Assembly (NCBI GenBank): GCA_963851095.1
Contig: CAWKOX010000025.1
Coordinates: 62,001-126,000, forward strand
Length of the DNA stretch: 64,000 bases
Direction: 5' to 3'
DNA from: Oleispira sp963851095
GTDB taxonomy: Bacteria > Pseudomonadota > Gammaproteobacteria > Pseudomonadales > Oceanobacteraceae
Shown here in pieces: positions 17,977 to 27,701 of this stretch (the first letter of the stretch is position 1; each line of letters starts with the position of its first letter). The position numbers and the translations under genes were made by a program. Under the pieces are notes generated by a model. That model was given only the letters and a program-made list of their open reading frames with translations. It ran no database searches and was not told where the DNA came from.

Positions 17977-18684
17977 CTAGAAAGAAAAAGAACGGCTATA
18001 GGTGAATACGATCGAGGTGCTGCCGTCGAACTGACGTGACAAATTCGTTTTCTCAATCGATAAGCCTAAGTTGTGATCGAAATAGTTACGAGCAATACCT
18101 AAGCGAAAGTGGAAGTAATCATCTCGACTTTCGCTGCCCCAGTTTACGGTTTCGGTAGTATCAAGGTATTGATACTGACGAGCAGAGAATTCAAAGCCAA
18201 ATTGACCGGCGTTAATGGTTTGAGCCAGTTCCAATACTTGTAATGACTCGCCACTTCCCATGTAATCATCCGCTAAGCGATAACCCAAGGTGGTGGAATC
18301 GTTTAATAGAAGATTAAAGAATCCTTCGCCGTAGGCTTGCTTTGATGCTTTGGCATCGCCCATGAAGGTTGCGCGGGTATAACCTAGGTCAACCGCTAAG
18401 AAAGAGGTAAAGGGGTAGTACCAGCCAGCGTAGCCATCTAGTTCGAAGCGCGTGCTGTCAGGTGAGCCACGCTCTACACCCGATAACCAAGCGCCGCCAT
18501 AGAAGCCTGTTTGTGAGCTGTATAGGGCGTTAAGTTGAATAACCGGTTTTGCCTTACTTTGTTTTATACCGTCACGAACAAATTCAGAGGCGAAGCCCGC
18601 ATCGAGAATGATCTCGGCTTGGCTAATACTGGATACGGACAGTAGAACGGCTAATAAGGTACTGGGTGTCACACGAAAGCGCAT
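17977..18684 (-). CDS. Gcw_chp (TIGR02001-like) outer-membrane-type protein
   Basis: 235 aa with a signal peptide (LLAVLLSVSSISQA) and a mature part of alternating beta-strand pattern starting EIILDAGFASEFVRDGIKQSKAKPVIQLNALYSS, which matches my recollection of the TIGR02001/Gcw_chp family (YVSRGISQS..KPAxQ). It ends in an aromatic residue (SRSFSF), as outer-membrane barrels do. Function of the family is unknown. Start at 18684 fits the signal peptide. Confidence 0.75.
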   Translation of the reverse strand: MRFRVTPSTLLAVLLSVSSISQAEIILDAGFASEFVRDGIKQSKAKPVIQLNALYSSQTGFYGGAWLSGVERGSPDSTRFELDGYAGWYYPFTSFLAVDLGYTRATFMGDAKASKQAYGEGFFNLLLNDSTTLGYRLADDYMGSGESLQVLELAQTINAGQFGFEFSARQYQYLDTTETVNWGSESRDDYFHFRLGIARNYFDHNLGLSIEKTNLSRQFDGSTSIVFTYSRSFSF

Positions 18685-18848
18685 AGATACAACCTAACAA
18701 TTAAAATAATAATGGAGCGCCGACATAATAACCGCTCAGAGGTCGTTTAACCATTGTTTTGGCTAAAATACAGGAAAGGCGAAAATAGGCTTGCTATGGT
18801 AAAATATTGAATTGAGCATTAGCTCTAAATTAATACTACAGGTTTGTT

Positions 18849-20660
18849 ATGAGACCCTCGTCGTGGAGCGATGCTCCAGAAGTTAGTTTGAAAAATACCG
18901 CCTGGTTAAAAACCTTGTGGCCGTATTTAATGGAATATAAAGGCCGCGTTATATTAGCCGCGCTGTGCTTGATTGGGGCAAAACTTGCGAGTGTGAGTGT
19001 GCCTTTTTTGCTCAAGTATTTGGTTGATGGTCTTTCGGTTTCCAGTGACGAGTCAATTTCTCTAGATGAAGTATGGATGTGGTTTCCGCTTGGGCTGTTA
19101 TTGGCCTATGGTTCAGCGCGGCTGATGACGATTTTGCTGGGTGAGATTCGTGACGTTTTGTTTGGTCGTGTTACTGAGCGCGCAATGCGCCGCATGGCAT
19201 TAAAAGTTTTTCGTCATTTGCATAATTTAAGTTTGGATTTTCACCTGTCTCGCCAAACCGGTGCTTTGCAACGCGATATTGAACGCGGCACGAACGGCAT
19301 TAGTTTTTTAATGCGCTTTGTGATTTTTAATATTCTGCCGACCTTTTTTGAATTGCTGCTGGTTATGGGGTTATTACTTTATAACTACCCACCTTGGTTT
19401 GCCTTGATTACGTTAGTCGCGGTGATTGCTTATGTTATGTATACCGCAAAAGTGACTGAGTGGCGCACTATGTATGTTCGCAAAGCGCATCAAATGGATT
19501 CTAAAACCCATGCTCGTGCCCTAGATAGTTTATTAAATTACGAAACGGTTAAGTATTTTTCGGCCGAAGAGCGGGAAGCAAAAGATTATGACGATTCGTT
19601 ATGGCAGTGGGAGCAAGCTCGCCGTAAAAATCGCTTAACCTTGTTCGCTTTAAATTCGGGTCAGGCGTTTATCATTAGTTTAGCGATGACCTTGATGCTG
19701 TGTTTGTCGGCGTATTATGTATTGCAGGGTGAAATGACAATTGGTGATTTTACCTTGATGAATGCGTTTATGTTTCAGTTGTTTTTGCCGCTCAGTTTTT
19801 TAGGTTTTGTCTATCGTGAGGTGAAAGCATCGCTGGCCAGTATTGAGCAGATGCTGGGTTTGTTAAAACAAGAAAGCAGCGTGAAAGACTCTGGTACTGA
19901 GTCGTTTGCCGGTGATAAAACACAGATCGAATTTAAACATTTAGCCTTTAATTATCAGCCTGAGCGTCCGATTTTAAAAGGCTTGAGTTTTACCATTAAG
20001 GCGGGTCAGCGTGTTGCCGTGGTGGGTAGCAGTGGCGCAGGAAAATCAACATTAACTAAGCTGCTATTTCGTTTTTACGATAAAACAGAAGGGGATATAT
20101 TGATTAATAATCAGTCGATTTATCAGTACTCCCTTGCCAGCTTGCGCGAGCATATTGGTATTGTGCCGCAAGATACCGTGCTTTTTAATGATACGTTAAG
20201 AAATAACCTTTTATACGCTGCGCCGAATGCCAGTGATGACGATATTAATCGGGTTATTGCGATGGCGCAGTTAAATTTCTTTATTGACCAATGCCCAGAC
20301 GGCTTAGAAACAATTGTAGGTGAACGTGGTTTAAAACTATCGGGGGGTGAAAAACAGCGTTTATCGATTGCGCGTATGTTATTAAAACGCCCTGCGATTA
20401 TGGTATTTGATGAGGCGACGTCATCTTTGGATTCGCGCACCGAAAAAAATATCAACCAAGCGATTCGTGATGTGTCTGCTGGGCATACTAGTTTGATTAT
20501 TGCGCATCGACTTTCGACGATTATTGATGCTGATAACATTGTCGTGCTGGATGATGGCATTGTGGTTGAGCAGGGCAAGCACCAAGAGTTATTAGCGCAG
20601 CAAGGCTATTACTTTCAACTTTGGCAAGCGCAGGAAGATAATGCACCTATTAATCATTGA
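18849..20660 (+). CDS. ATM1/HMT1-type ABC transporter (fused permease-ATPase)
   Basis: 603 aa. An exporter-type membrane domain (about 30-330; LDSLLNYETVKYFSAEEREAKDYD is the ATM1-family signature) is followed by a nucleotide-binding domain: Walker A VGSSGAGKSTL, signature LSGGEKQRLSIARML, Walker B IMVFDEATSSLD, H-loop IIAHRLSTI. ATM1-like exporters in proteobacteria move glutathione conjugates or metal-thiolate species. Its last 20 bp overlap the start of xni, so the two are co-transcribed. Confidence 0.92.
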   Translation: MRPSSWSDAPEVSLKNTAWLKTLWPYLMEYKGRVILAALCLIGAKLASVSVPFLLKYLVDGLSVSSDESISLDEVWMWFPLGLLLAYGSARLMTILLGEIRDVLFGRVTERAMRRMALKVFRHLHNLSLDFHLSRQTGALQRDIERGTNGISFLMRFVIFNILPTFFELLLVMGLLLYNYPPWFALITLVAVIAYVMYTAKVTEWRTMYVRKAHQMDSKTHARALDSLLNYETVKYFSAEEREAKDYDDSLWQWEQARRKNRLTLFALNSGQAFIISLAMTLMLCLSAYYVLQGEMTIGDFTLMNAFMFQLFLPLSFLGFVYREVKASLASIEQMLGLLKQESSVKDSGTESFAGDKTQIEFKHLAFNYQPERPILKGLSFTIKAGQRVAVVGSSGAGKSTLTKLLFRFYDKTEGDILINNQSIYQYSLASLREHIGIVPQDTVLFNDTLRNNLLYAAPNASDDDINRVIAMAQLNFFIDQCPDGLETIVGERGLKLSGGEKQRLSIARMLLKRPAIMVFDEATSSLDSRTEKNINQAIRDVSAGHTSLIIAHRLSTIIDADNIVVLDDGIVVEQGKHQELLAQQGYYFQLWQAQEDNAPINH

Positions 20661-21408
20661 TGCCATGAACTTGATTCGCCGTATGTATGCGGCGATGCCG
20701 GATCATGATAATAAAGAAGAAGCGTGCATGAATCGCTGCATTAATACGATTGCCGATAATGCCAAGCGTTTAGAAGCGACTCATTGTGCGATTATTTTTG
20801 AGCGCAAAGAACCGACTTGGCGTCATGCGGTTTGGCCTGATTATAAATTGGGCCGCAGCCCGATGCCGGAAGCCTTAGAGAAAGCGCTAGAACAATTTAA
20901 AAAGGGCTTTAAAACCGCTGGTTTTTATTGTTTTGAATTTCAGCACTGGGAGGCCGATGATGTTATTGCCAGCCTTGCGGCTAAATCGGCGTATAACGGT
21001 TTGGGCAGTACCATTATCTCTACCGATAAAGGTTTTTTCCAATTGGTTGATCAGCGCATTCAGGTGCTTAACCATTTTGATCGCCAGCTGTTTAACGAAG
21101 AAGAAGTGCGAGCGCGTTATAGTGTTGAAGCGAGGCAGTTGGTTGATCTACTCGCACTGACGGGGGATACCACAAACTTTTTGCCGGGCATTAAAGGGGT
21201 CGGTATTAAAACAGCGACGGATTTGTTAACTCAGTACCAAGATTTAGATACCTTGTTGATCGAGCTGCCTAATCTTGAACTTAAGCCTAAGTTAAAAGAA
21301 GCGTTGGAAACTCAGTGGCGCAGTGCGTTATTAACTCGCAAGCTCGCGCGGTTGGTGACGGACTTGCCGCTAGGGATTAATCTGAATGATATGCGGATTA
21401 ATCAGTAG
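20641..21408 (+). CDS. xni: Flap endonuclease Xni (ExoIX)
   Basis: 255 aa, a stand-alone 5' nuclease domain without polymerase. Acidic metal-binding motifs: LLIIDAMNLIRR, HWEADDVIASLA, ISTDKGFFQLV, LLALTGDTTNFLPGIKGVGIKTATDLL (helix-3-turn-helix). Matches E. coli Xni in length and motifs. Start overlaps the ABC transporter gene. Confidence 0.92.
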   Translation: MHLLIIDAMNLIRRMYAAMPDHDNKEEACMNRCINTIADNAKRLEATHCAIIFERKEPTWRHAVWPDYKLGRSPMPEALEKALEQFKKGFKTAGFYCFEFQHWEADDVIASLAAKSAYNGLGSTIISTDKGFFQLVDQRIQVLNHFDRQLFNEEEVRARYSVEARQLVDLLALTGDTTNFLPGIKGVGIKTATDLLTQYQDLDTLLIELPNLELKPKLKEALETQWRSALLTRKLARLVTDLPLGINLNDMRINQ

Positions 21409-21492
21409 TTATTGCGTAATTGCTAAACATAAAAGTTAGAAGTAAAAGTTAAACAACGTTAGAAAGTTGATTCCTAAAGAGTGAAAAAATAG

Positions 21493-21852
21493 ATGCCCAA
21501 GTTATTATTCAAGTTATACGGCGTTCCTGAAGACGAAATCGAAGATGTGCGTGAGCTTTGCGAAACCCATGAGTTTACTGTTTATGAAACCGAAGTAGGA
21601 CGCTGGGGAATTGGTCTTGCGGCTATTTGGTTGCGCGATGAAAGCCAGCATGACGCGGCTAAAGCCGTGCTCGAAGAATACCAGCAAGCGCGTTATGAAA
21701 ATGCTCAAGAAGATCGCGCTAAAATTGCTCAATTAAGCATTGCCGAAGGCTTGTACGTTAAGTTTAAACAAGACCCTAATCAGTTTATGCTGACCTTAAT
21801 AGGCATGGCGACTATATTGGGGCTAACCTTGTATCCTTTTTTAAGCATATGA
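21493..21852 (+). CDS. DUF6164-like small membrane protein
   Basis: 119 aa. A soluble N-terminal part (KLLFKLYGVPEDEIEDVRELCETH) resembles a DUF6164-type fold, and one C-terminal membrane helix follows (FMLTLIGMATILGLTLYPFLSI). Function unknown. The upstream bases GTGAAAAAATAG give only a weak ribosome-binding site. Confidence 0.7.
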   Translation: MPKLLFKLYGVPEDEIEDVRELCETHEFTVYETEVGRWGIGLAAIWLRDESQHDAAKAVLEEYQQARYENAQEDRAKIAQLSIAEGLYVKFKQDPNQFMLTLIGMATILGLTLYPFLSI

Positions 21853-21889
21853 ACATTTAAGCATCTAAACATTTAAGCGGAAGATTTTT

Positions 21890-22549
21890 GTGATTTCCAA
21901 ATTACCTCGTTGGGTAGAATACGGTTCGTTTATTTTGGCTTTTGTGGCGGGGCTAATTAATGCCGTCGGTTTTTTGGGGTTTAAGCACCAGTCTATTTCT
22001 CACTTGTCGGGCACGGCAACATTGCTGGGTACAGGGCTTACTAACTCTACTTTTATGGACAGTTCTTATCTGCTGTTTATTTTAGTGAGTTTTATGATGG
22101 GTTCAGCTATTTCTGGGTATTTTTTACGGAACGGTGCGTTAAAGCTCGGCCGAAATTACAGCTTATTACTGTTATTAGAAGCAGCTTTGCTCATTCTGTC
22201 CGCCTTCTTTTTAACCAGCGATTCTTTGTATGGGCATTATTTAGCGTCGGCGGCTTGTGGTTTACAAAATGCGTTGGCGACAACCTACAGTGGGGCGGTT
22301 ATTCGAACCACTCATGTGACGGGTATTTTTACTGATTTGGGCCTCATGATTGGCGCTAAATTACGCGGGGATCGCTTTGATAATCGCAAGGCTTTTTTGT
22401 TCTTGTTAATTATTGTCGGCTTTATTCTCGGTGGTTCTTTAGGGGCGTTTGCGTTTAATGAATTGCTTTTTGCTGCGCTGTATATCCCTGCCAGTATTTG
22501 TATTTTATTATCTTTGTCTTATGCTATGTATACGGCAAAAATGCGTTAA
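21890..22549 (+). CDS. YoaK/DUF1275 family membrane protein
   Basis: 219 aa, GTG start with GCGGAAGA upstream. Six hydrophobic segments and the family pattern FVAGLINAVGFLGFKHQSISHLSGTATLLG and CGLQNALATTYSGAVIRTTHVTGIFTDLG. Role of the family is not established. A direct repeat AACATTTAAGC occurs twice just before the start. Confidence 0.88.
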   Translation: MISKLPRWVEYGSFILAFVAGLINAVGFLGFKHQSISHLSGTATLLGTGLTNSTFMDSSYLLFILVSFMMGSAISGYFLRNGALKLGRNYSLLLLLEAALLILSAFFLTSDSLYGHYLASAACGLQNALATTYSGAVIRTTHVTGIFTDLGLMIGAKLRGDRFDNRKAFLFLLIIVGFILGGSLGAFAFNELLFAALYIPASICILLSLSYAMYTAKMR

Positions 22550-22806
22550 ACCTTAGGTTTCCACTGCTTTCTTTGCCAAAACTTGAAAACCTCTATTTTT
22601 AGCACATTCTTTAGTTGATTGTTTCACTTTAAATACCTATAACTGAGTACCGCATAGAGCGCTACAGCAGTTGAGCATGGCGATCAGTAAATAGCTGAAT
22701 GGTTTAATGGCCAAACAGTTTAATGGCTAAAGGGTTGGTAACGGTTGATAGCGGTTGTTAGTTTCTAAGGGTTTAAAGTTTAGATTAAGAGATTTAAGGA
22801 TATAAA
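22550..22806. other. 257-bp intergenic region upstream of rnk
   Basis: No ORF of note. Contains imperfect short repeats (GGTTTAATGGCC, AGTTTAATGGCT, GGTTGGTAACGG, GGTTGATAGCGG) between about 22700 and 22765. rnk ribosome-binding site AAGGAT lies just before ATG 22807. No clear promoter or terminator found. Confidence 0.5.
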
Positions 22807-23217
22807 ATGAGCGAAAGACCAGCGATTACTATCTCGACACTTGATGCAGATAGACTGTATAAATTAATTGAATCTGTTCCTGCCAATATCACTGGCGTGC
22901 AGGAACTTGAGGCTGAATTGGATAGAGCAAACATTGTTGAGCCTACCGAAGTGCCTGGTAATATTATTACCATGAATTCGACGGTTGATTTTATTGTTGA
23001 ATCAACCCAAGAAGAGTTTGTTTTGACCTTGGTATACCCAAAAGATATCGATCAAAGTGGGCAGAAGATTTCTATTTTAGCCCCAGTAGGCAGTGCTTTA
23101 TTGGGTCTTGCACAGGGTGATGAAATTGAATGGCCGCGCCCAGGTGGTGGCTTGATAAAGGTACTGATTAAAGAAGTGACCTATCAGCCAGAAAGAGCAG
23201 GTGAACTTCACCGTTAA
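22807..23217 (+). CDS. rnk: Regulator of nucleoside diphosphate kinase (GreA/GreB-like)
   Basis: 136 aa with the Rnk N-terminal segment and a GreA/B C-terminal domain: VEPTEVPGNIITMNSTVDFI and LVYPKDIDQSGQKISILAPVGSALLGLAQGDEIEWPRPGG. Rnk binds RNA polymerase in the secondary channel and is lacking the long Gre coiled-coil tip, as here. Its stop codon lies in the loop of the following terminator hairpin. Confidence 0.92.
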   Translation: MSERPAITISTLDADRLYKLIESVPANITGVQELEAELDRANIVEPTEVPGNIITMNSTVDFIVESTQEEFVLTLVYPKDIDQSGQKISILAPVGSALLGLAQGDEIEWPRPGGGLIKVLIKEVTYQPERAGELHR

Positions 23218-23236
23218 TGGTGAAGTTCTTTCGCTT
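23203..23236 (+). terminator. Terminator overlapping the 3' end of rnk
   Basis: Perfect 10-bp stem GAACTTCACC (23203-23212) with GGTGAAGTTC (23219-23228), 6-base loop containing the rnk stop TAA, then TTTCGCTTTA. The last four rnk codons form the left arm. Confidence 0.75.
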
Positions 23237-23251
23237 TATTAAATGACGGTG

Positions 23252-24460
23252 CTACTGACCGTTGGCTAATAAAGATTTAAGCGCCTTTATCGCCCCTTCC
23301 ATACATTCTTTAGTTGTATGGAAGTGTGGCGAAAAACGAACCCCGCCGCCACGATTGGCGCAGACAACATCCTTATTCATTAACTGCTGATATAACCACG
23401 CAGAATCAACCCCTTCAAACTTAAAGGTAATAATACCTGCACGCTGCTGGCTGTTTAACGGCGACAGTATTTCTGCCCCTAGTGCTTGTAATTGTTGCTG
23501 TAAAAAAGAGTGATTATCTTCAATTGCCCGAGCCACATTATCGAGGCCGACCGTTAATAAAAGATCGGTACTGGCTTCAAGTGCATAACCTGCCAGCATA
23601 TTGGGGCTTCCGCATTCAAAGCGCTGAGCCGTATCGGACGGTTGCCAATCTTTAATCGAAAAATCCCCAGCCCCTTTGATCATGTGCCAGCCGTATTGGT
23701 ATAGATTTAGCTGTTTGATGTGCTGCTGTTTGACAAAAAAGAAACCTAAGCCTTCTGGTCCTAACATCCATTTATGGCCATCGGCCATGGCGAAATCGAT
23801 ATGCCATTCGTCGCACTTAAATTCCATGGCACCGACGGCTTGAATCGCATCCACACAAAAGAGTACGTCATTTTCCTTACAAGCGTTTCCTAGCTTTGCT
23901 AAATCCAGCTTGATGCCCGATGCATATTGAACCGCGCTGACGGATATCAACTTGGGTTTTAACGTTACTGAATTAATGGCTTCAAGTATTTCAGCTTCAG
24001 GGTTTTCAGCACTGATGTGTACCTGTTGAATAATAACACCAAACTTTTGCGCTAACGATTCCCATACGATTCTATTAGAGGGAAACTCGTCATCGCTGAT
24101 CACGATAATATCGCCAGCTTGCCAATCTAATCCATAAGCGACAAAAGAAAGGGCTTCTGAGGTATTTTTCACCAGCGCGACGCATTCTTGATTGTGGCTG
24201 CCGACCAGTTGGGCCAGTTTAGTACGCAGTTGTTGTTCTTTTTTTAGCCAGGTTAGGTAGCCTTTGGCACCGGTTTGGCAATTTTCTTCAGCGAATGTTT
24301 GTACCGCGTCGCTGGTACATCTTGGCCAAGGCGCAACGGCGGCATGGTTTAAATAAAAGCACTGTTGGTTTACTGGAAACTGGTCGGCGATGCTTATTTC
24401 GGAGTTAGGCGATTCATTTGACGTATTATTAGAAGATAAGGGCATAAAATTGGGACTCAT
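23252..24460 (-). CDS. Class V aminotransferase (cysteine desulfurase-like)
   Basis: 402 aa, PLP fold type I. Visible: FYLNHAAVAPWP near the N-terminus, VALVKNTSEALSFVAYG, DEFPSNRIVWE, CVDAIQAVGAMEF and the PLP lysine in MADGHKWMLGPEGLGFFFV. The C-terminal RGGGVRFSPHFHTT binds substrate carboxylate in relatives. Substrate not predictable; it is not in an isc or suf cluster. Start may be 24460 or the internal Met at 24445. Confidence 0.87.
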   Translation of the reverse strand: MSPNFMPLSSNNTSNESPNSEISIADQFPVNQQCFYLNHAAVAPWPRCTSDAVQTFAEENCQTGAKGYLTWLKKEQQLRTKLAQLVGSHNQECVALVKNTSEALSFVAYGLDWQAGDIIVISDDEFPSNRIVWESLAQKFGVIIQQVHISAENPEAEILEAINSVTLKPKLISVSAVQYASGIKLDLAKLGNACKENDVLFCVDAIQAVGAMEFKCDEWHIDFAMADGHKWMLGPEGLGFFFVKQQHIKQLNLYQYGWHMIKGAGDFSIKDWQPSDTAQRFECGSPNMLAGYALEASTDLLLTVGLDNVARAIEDNHSFLQQQLQALGAEILSPLNSQQRAGIITFKFEGVDSAWLYQQLMNKDVVCANRGGGVRFSPHFHTTKECMEGAIKALKSLLANGQ

Positions 24461-24599
24461 TTACATCGACACATTGATTATCTAGGCAGTAACAAAGATA
24501 CTTGTTCTTTTATACAGCGTTTCTTATAGGGTAGACAATACCCAGTGAATACGAATATCTAATGAATACGAATACCCCGTTAAAGAGGCACAGCAATAT

Positions 24600-27560
24600 A
24601 TGACTCAGGTTAAATCTGCATTTGAATTTATCAGCAGTACAGAAGTGAGTTCCCTTAATTTAACCGTTGAGCATTATCAGCATATTAAGACGGGGGCCGT
24701 TCATTACCACCTGGCTGCCGAGAATCAAGAAAAAGTCTTTATGGTTGCCCTACGTACAATGCCAAAAGACAGCACAGGCGTTGCCCACATTCTTGAACAT
24801 ACGGCCTTGTGTGGCAGTGACAAGTACCCTGTGCGCGATCCTTTCTTTATGATGACGCGTCGCTCGTTAAATACCTTCATGAACGCAATGACCAGTAGTG
24901 ACTGGACGGCGTATCCGTTTGCTTCACAAAACGACAAAGATTTTGATAACTTATTAAGCGTTTATTTAGATGCGGTATTTTTTGCCCGTTTAGACGAGCT
25001 CGATTTCGCTCAAGAAGGCCATCGTGTTGAATTTGAATCGATGGAAGATGCGAGCAGCGACTTGGTTTATAAAGGCGTTGTATTCAACGAAATGAAAGGC
25101 GCGATGTCTTCTCCGGTCAGCCAATTATGGCAAAAGATCAGCAAGCATTTATTCCCGACCAATACTTACCATTACAACAGTGGTGGTGAGCCGTCTGAAA
25201 TTACCAACTTATCGTACGATCAGTTGAAGTCGTTTTATAAAAGCCATTACCACCCAAGCAACTCTATCTTTATGACGTTTGGTGATATGGATGTGGCTGA
25301 GCTGCACGAGAAATTTGATCAGCAAGCTTTGGCGAAATTTGAAAAACAAGACCAAAAGTGGGCGGTGCCATTAGAGCAGCGTTTAGCGGCGCCGATTCGC
25401 GTAGAAGAATCTTACGCGGTTGAAACCGACGACGAAGATGCGCTAAAAGATAAAACTCATCATGTGATTGCTTGGTTATTAGGCGAGTCGGCTAATTTAA
25501 AAGAGCAACTAGAAGCGCACTTGCTATCGCAGTTGTTGCTGGATAATAGCGCTTCGCCATTGCGTAAAGCATTAGAGAAATGTGAGTTTGCTTCTGCGCC
25601 TTCGCCAATGTGCGGGCTAGAAGATTCAAACCGCGAAATGAGCTTTATGTGCGGTGTGGAAGGCAGTAATGTCGCCGACGGCGATGCGTTTGAGCAATTG
25701 GTTTTTGACGTATTAAACGACGTTGCTGAAAACGGTGTGGCTCAAGAAGAAATTGATTCGGTATTGCACCAGTTAGAATTCCATCAGCGTGAAGTGGGTG
25801 GCGATAGTCATCCTTATGGTTTGCAGCTGATCTTTAGTGGTATGAGTGCGGCGACCCATTATGGCGATCCGGTTGAGATGATTAATATCGACCCAGCGCT
25901 GGCTGAATTGAAAGAAGCTTCAAAAGATCCTGCCTTTGTACCGAATTTAGTGAAAGATTTATTATTGAGTAATCGTCACTTTATTCGCTTAACCTTGCGC
26001 CCAGATCGTGAATTAGGCGCGGAAGAAGTGCGTATTGAGAAGTCTAAGCTGAGCAAAATGAAAGCTGAGTTAACAGGTGATGATGCGCAGGCCATTATTG
26101 ATCAATCGTTGGCGCTTAAAGCTCGCCAAGAGCAAGAAGACGATAGCGAATTATTACCATCGGTTGGCCTGAGCGATATTCCAACAGAAATTAAATACCC
26201 AGAACCTGATGACGAAAGTGTTCGCCAAGCGGCTAATTTGCCAGCTAGCGCTAACAACATTACCAGCTATAGCACGGGCACTAACGGCATCGTGTATCAG
26301 CAGTTGATTACTAATTTACCGCCGTTAAATGCACAAGAGCTACAGCTACTACCGTTACTGGGTTATACCTGGACTGAAGTGGGCGCGACCGGTGATTATT
26401 TAGCTCAGCAGCAGAAGCAAGCGGCTTACTGTGGGGGAATTTCTAGCTACGCCAGCATTAAGCCAAAGGCGATGAGTGATGATAATGGGCAGAATGAAAT
26501 GCTGGCTTATTATACGTTCTCGGGTAAAGCCTTGGCGAGTAACCAAAAAGAATTCAGCGATTTAATGCGCGAAACCGCGTTGCAGGCTGATTTTTCTGAT
26601 GTAGAGCGCATTAATGAATTAGCCGAGCAGGTCAGTGCGCGTCGCTTGCAAGGTATCACCGGCAATGGCCATGGTTTAGCAATGCAAATTGCAGCAGCTC
26701 AAGTCAATGAACACGCCGCTATGATGAGTGATATTTCTGGCTTGCCACTCACTCAGCGCATGAAAGAGAATTTTGCTCAGCCTTCTGCAGACCAGGGCCG
26801 TATATTAGCTGCTGAATTACAAGCGTTGCAGAAAAAAGTGATCAGTCAGCCGACTGAAGTATTATTGATTCAAGATAAAGAGCAATTGGCGGCACACGCT
26901 GAGTCGGTTGCGGTTTGGCAGCAAGACTATGCCAATGCACCGTTTACCATTGCTAAAGACGATGCAGAAAAATTAGTCAGTAGTGCTGCACATGGCTACT
27001 GGATGGTTGATAGTCAGGTTAACTTCTGTGCCATGGCTTTTCCAACAGTTAATCAGTTGCACGCCGATGCACCAGCACTGGCGGTTGCGGCCGGTATTTT
27101 ACGTAATGGTTTCTTGCATACGGCTATTCGTGAGCAGGGTGGTGCTTATGGCGCTGGGGCTAGCCAAGACAACAATTTGGGGATTTTCAAGTTCTATTCT
27201 TATCGAGATCCACGTATTGAAGGCACTTTTGATGATTTTACTGCGTCGGTTAACTGGATCTTGAATGATGCAAAAGATGAGAGCTTAGTTGAGCAGTCTA
27301 TTTTGGGCATTATTGGTTCAATGGATCGTCCTAGTTCTCCGGCGGGTGAAGCCAAACTGATTCATCATGCGTTGAAGTCTGGTCGTACTCCTGCACGCCG
27401 CTTAGCCTATCGCCAAGGTTTGTTGTCAGTAACCCTTGCAGATGTTAAACGGGTGATTGAGACCTATCTATTGGATGCAGAAGGCAAAAAAGCCGTGCTA
27501 GCACCGAAGGGCACGGCGGATATCGCGGCAAAATTAGGATTGAATGCGATTGAACTCTAG
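24600..27560 (+). CDS. M16C zinc metalloprotease (PreP-like insulinase family)
   Basis: 986 aa. The inverted zinc motif HxxEH is HILEH in VAHILEHTALCGSDKYPVRDPF with the downstream glutamate in VVFNEMKGAMSSP. Length and the C-terminal RNGFLHTAIREQGGAYGAGA fit the presequence-protease group that degrades peptides in a closed chamber. No signal peptide, so probably cytoplasmic. It is followed by a clear terminator. Upstream, GAATACGAATA occurs twice. Confidence 0.92.
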   Translation: MTQVKSAFEFISSTEVSSLNLTVEHYQHIKTGAVHYHLAAENQEKVFMVALRTMPKDSTGVAHILEHTALCGSDKYPVRDPFFMMTRRSLNTFMNAMTSSDWTAYPFASQNDKDFDNLLSVYLDAVFFARLDELDFAQEGHRVEFESMEDASSDLVYKGVVFNEMKGAMSSPVSQLWQKISKHLFPTNTYHYNSGGEPSEITNLSYDQLKSFYKSHYHPSNSIFMTFGDMDVAELHEKFDQQALAKFEKQDQKWAVPLEQRLAAPIRVEESYAVETDDEDALKDKTHHVIAWLLGESANLKEQLEAHLLSQLLLDNSASPLRKALEKCEFASAPSPMCGLEDSNREMSFMCGVEGSNVADGDAFEQLVFDVLNDVAENGVAQEEIDSVLHQLEFHQREVGGDSHPYGLQLIFSGMSAATHYGDPVEMINIDPALAELKEASKDPAFVPNLVKDLLLSNRHFIRLTLRPDRELGAEEVRIEKSKLSKMKAELTGDDAQAIIDQSLALKARQEQEDDSELLPSVGLSDIPTEIKYPEPDDESVRQAANLPASANNITSYSTGTNGIVYQQLITNLPPLNAQELQLLPLLGYTWTEVGATGDYLAQQQKQAAYCGGISSYASIKPKAMSDDNGQNEMLAYYTFSGKALASNQKEFSDLMRETALQADFSDVERINELAEQVSARRLQGITGNGHGLAMQIAAAQVNEHAAMMSDISGLPLTQRMKENFAQPSADQGRILAAELQALQKKVISQPTEVLLIQDKEQLAAHAESVAVWQQDYANAPFTIAKDDAEKLVSSAAHGYWMVDSQVNFCAMAFPTVNQLHADAPALAVAAGILRNGFLHTAIREQGGAYGAGASQDNNLGIFKFYSYRDPRIEGTFDDFTASVNWILNDAKDESLVEQSILGIIGSMDRPSSPAGEAKLIHHALKSGRTPARRLAYRQGLLSVTLADVKRVIETYLLDAEGKKAVLAPKGTADIAAKLGLNAIEL

Positions 27561-27640
27561 ATTAGAATGATTCGCATCAAGATTCAGTTCGATAAGCTCT
27601 TTATAATCGAACAATCGATGAGCTAATCATTTTCTTTAAT

Positions 27641-27684
27641 AGCCGTCGTTAGATTTCTTGGAATCTAGCAGCGGCTTTTTATAT
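27641..27684 (+). terminator. Intrinsic terminator after the M16 protease gene
   Basis: Stem AGCCGTCGTTAGATTTC (27641-27657) with GAATCTAGCAGCGGCT (27661-27676), minor mismatches, followed by TTTTTATATTTT. Confidence 0.85.
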
Positions 27685-27701
27685 TTTATGCAGGACGACT
27701 T

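Noticed and set aside
27562..27600. Fur-box-like GAATGATTCGCATC upstream of the TonB2 operon
   Set aside because: Only a weak resemblance to the Fur consensus, and it lies upstream of the protease terminator, so it would not obviously control the operon.
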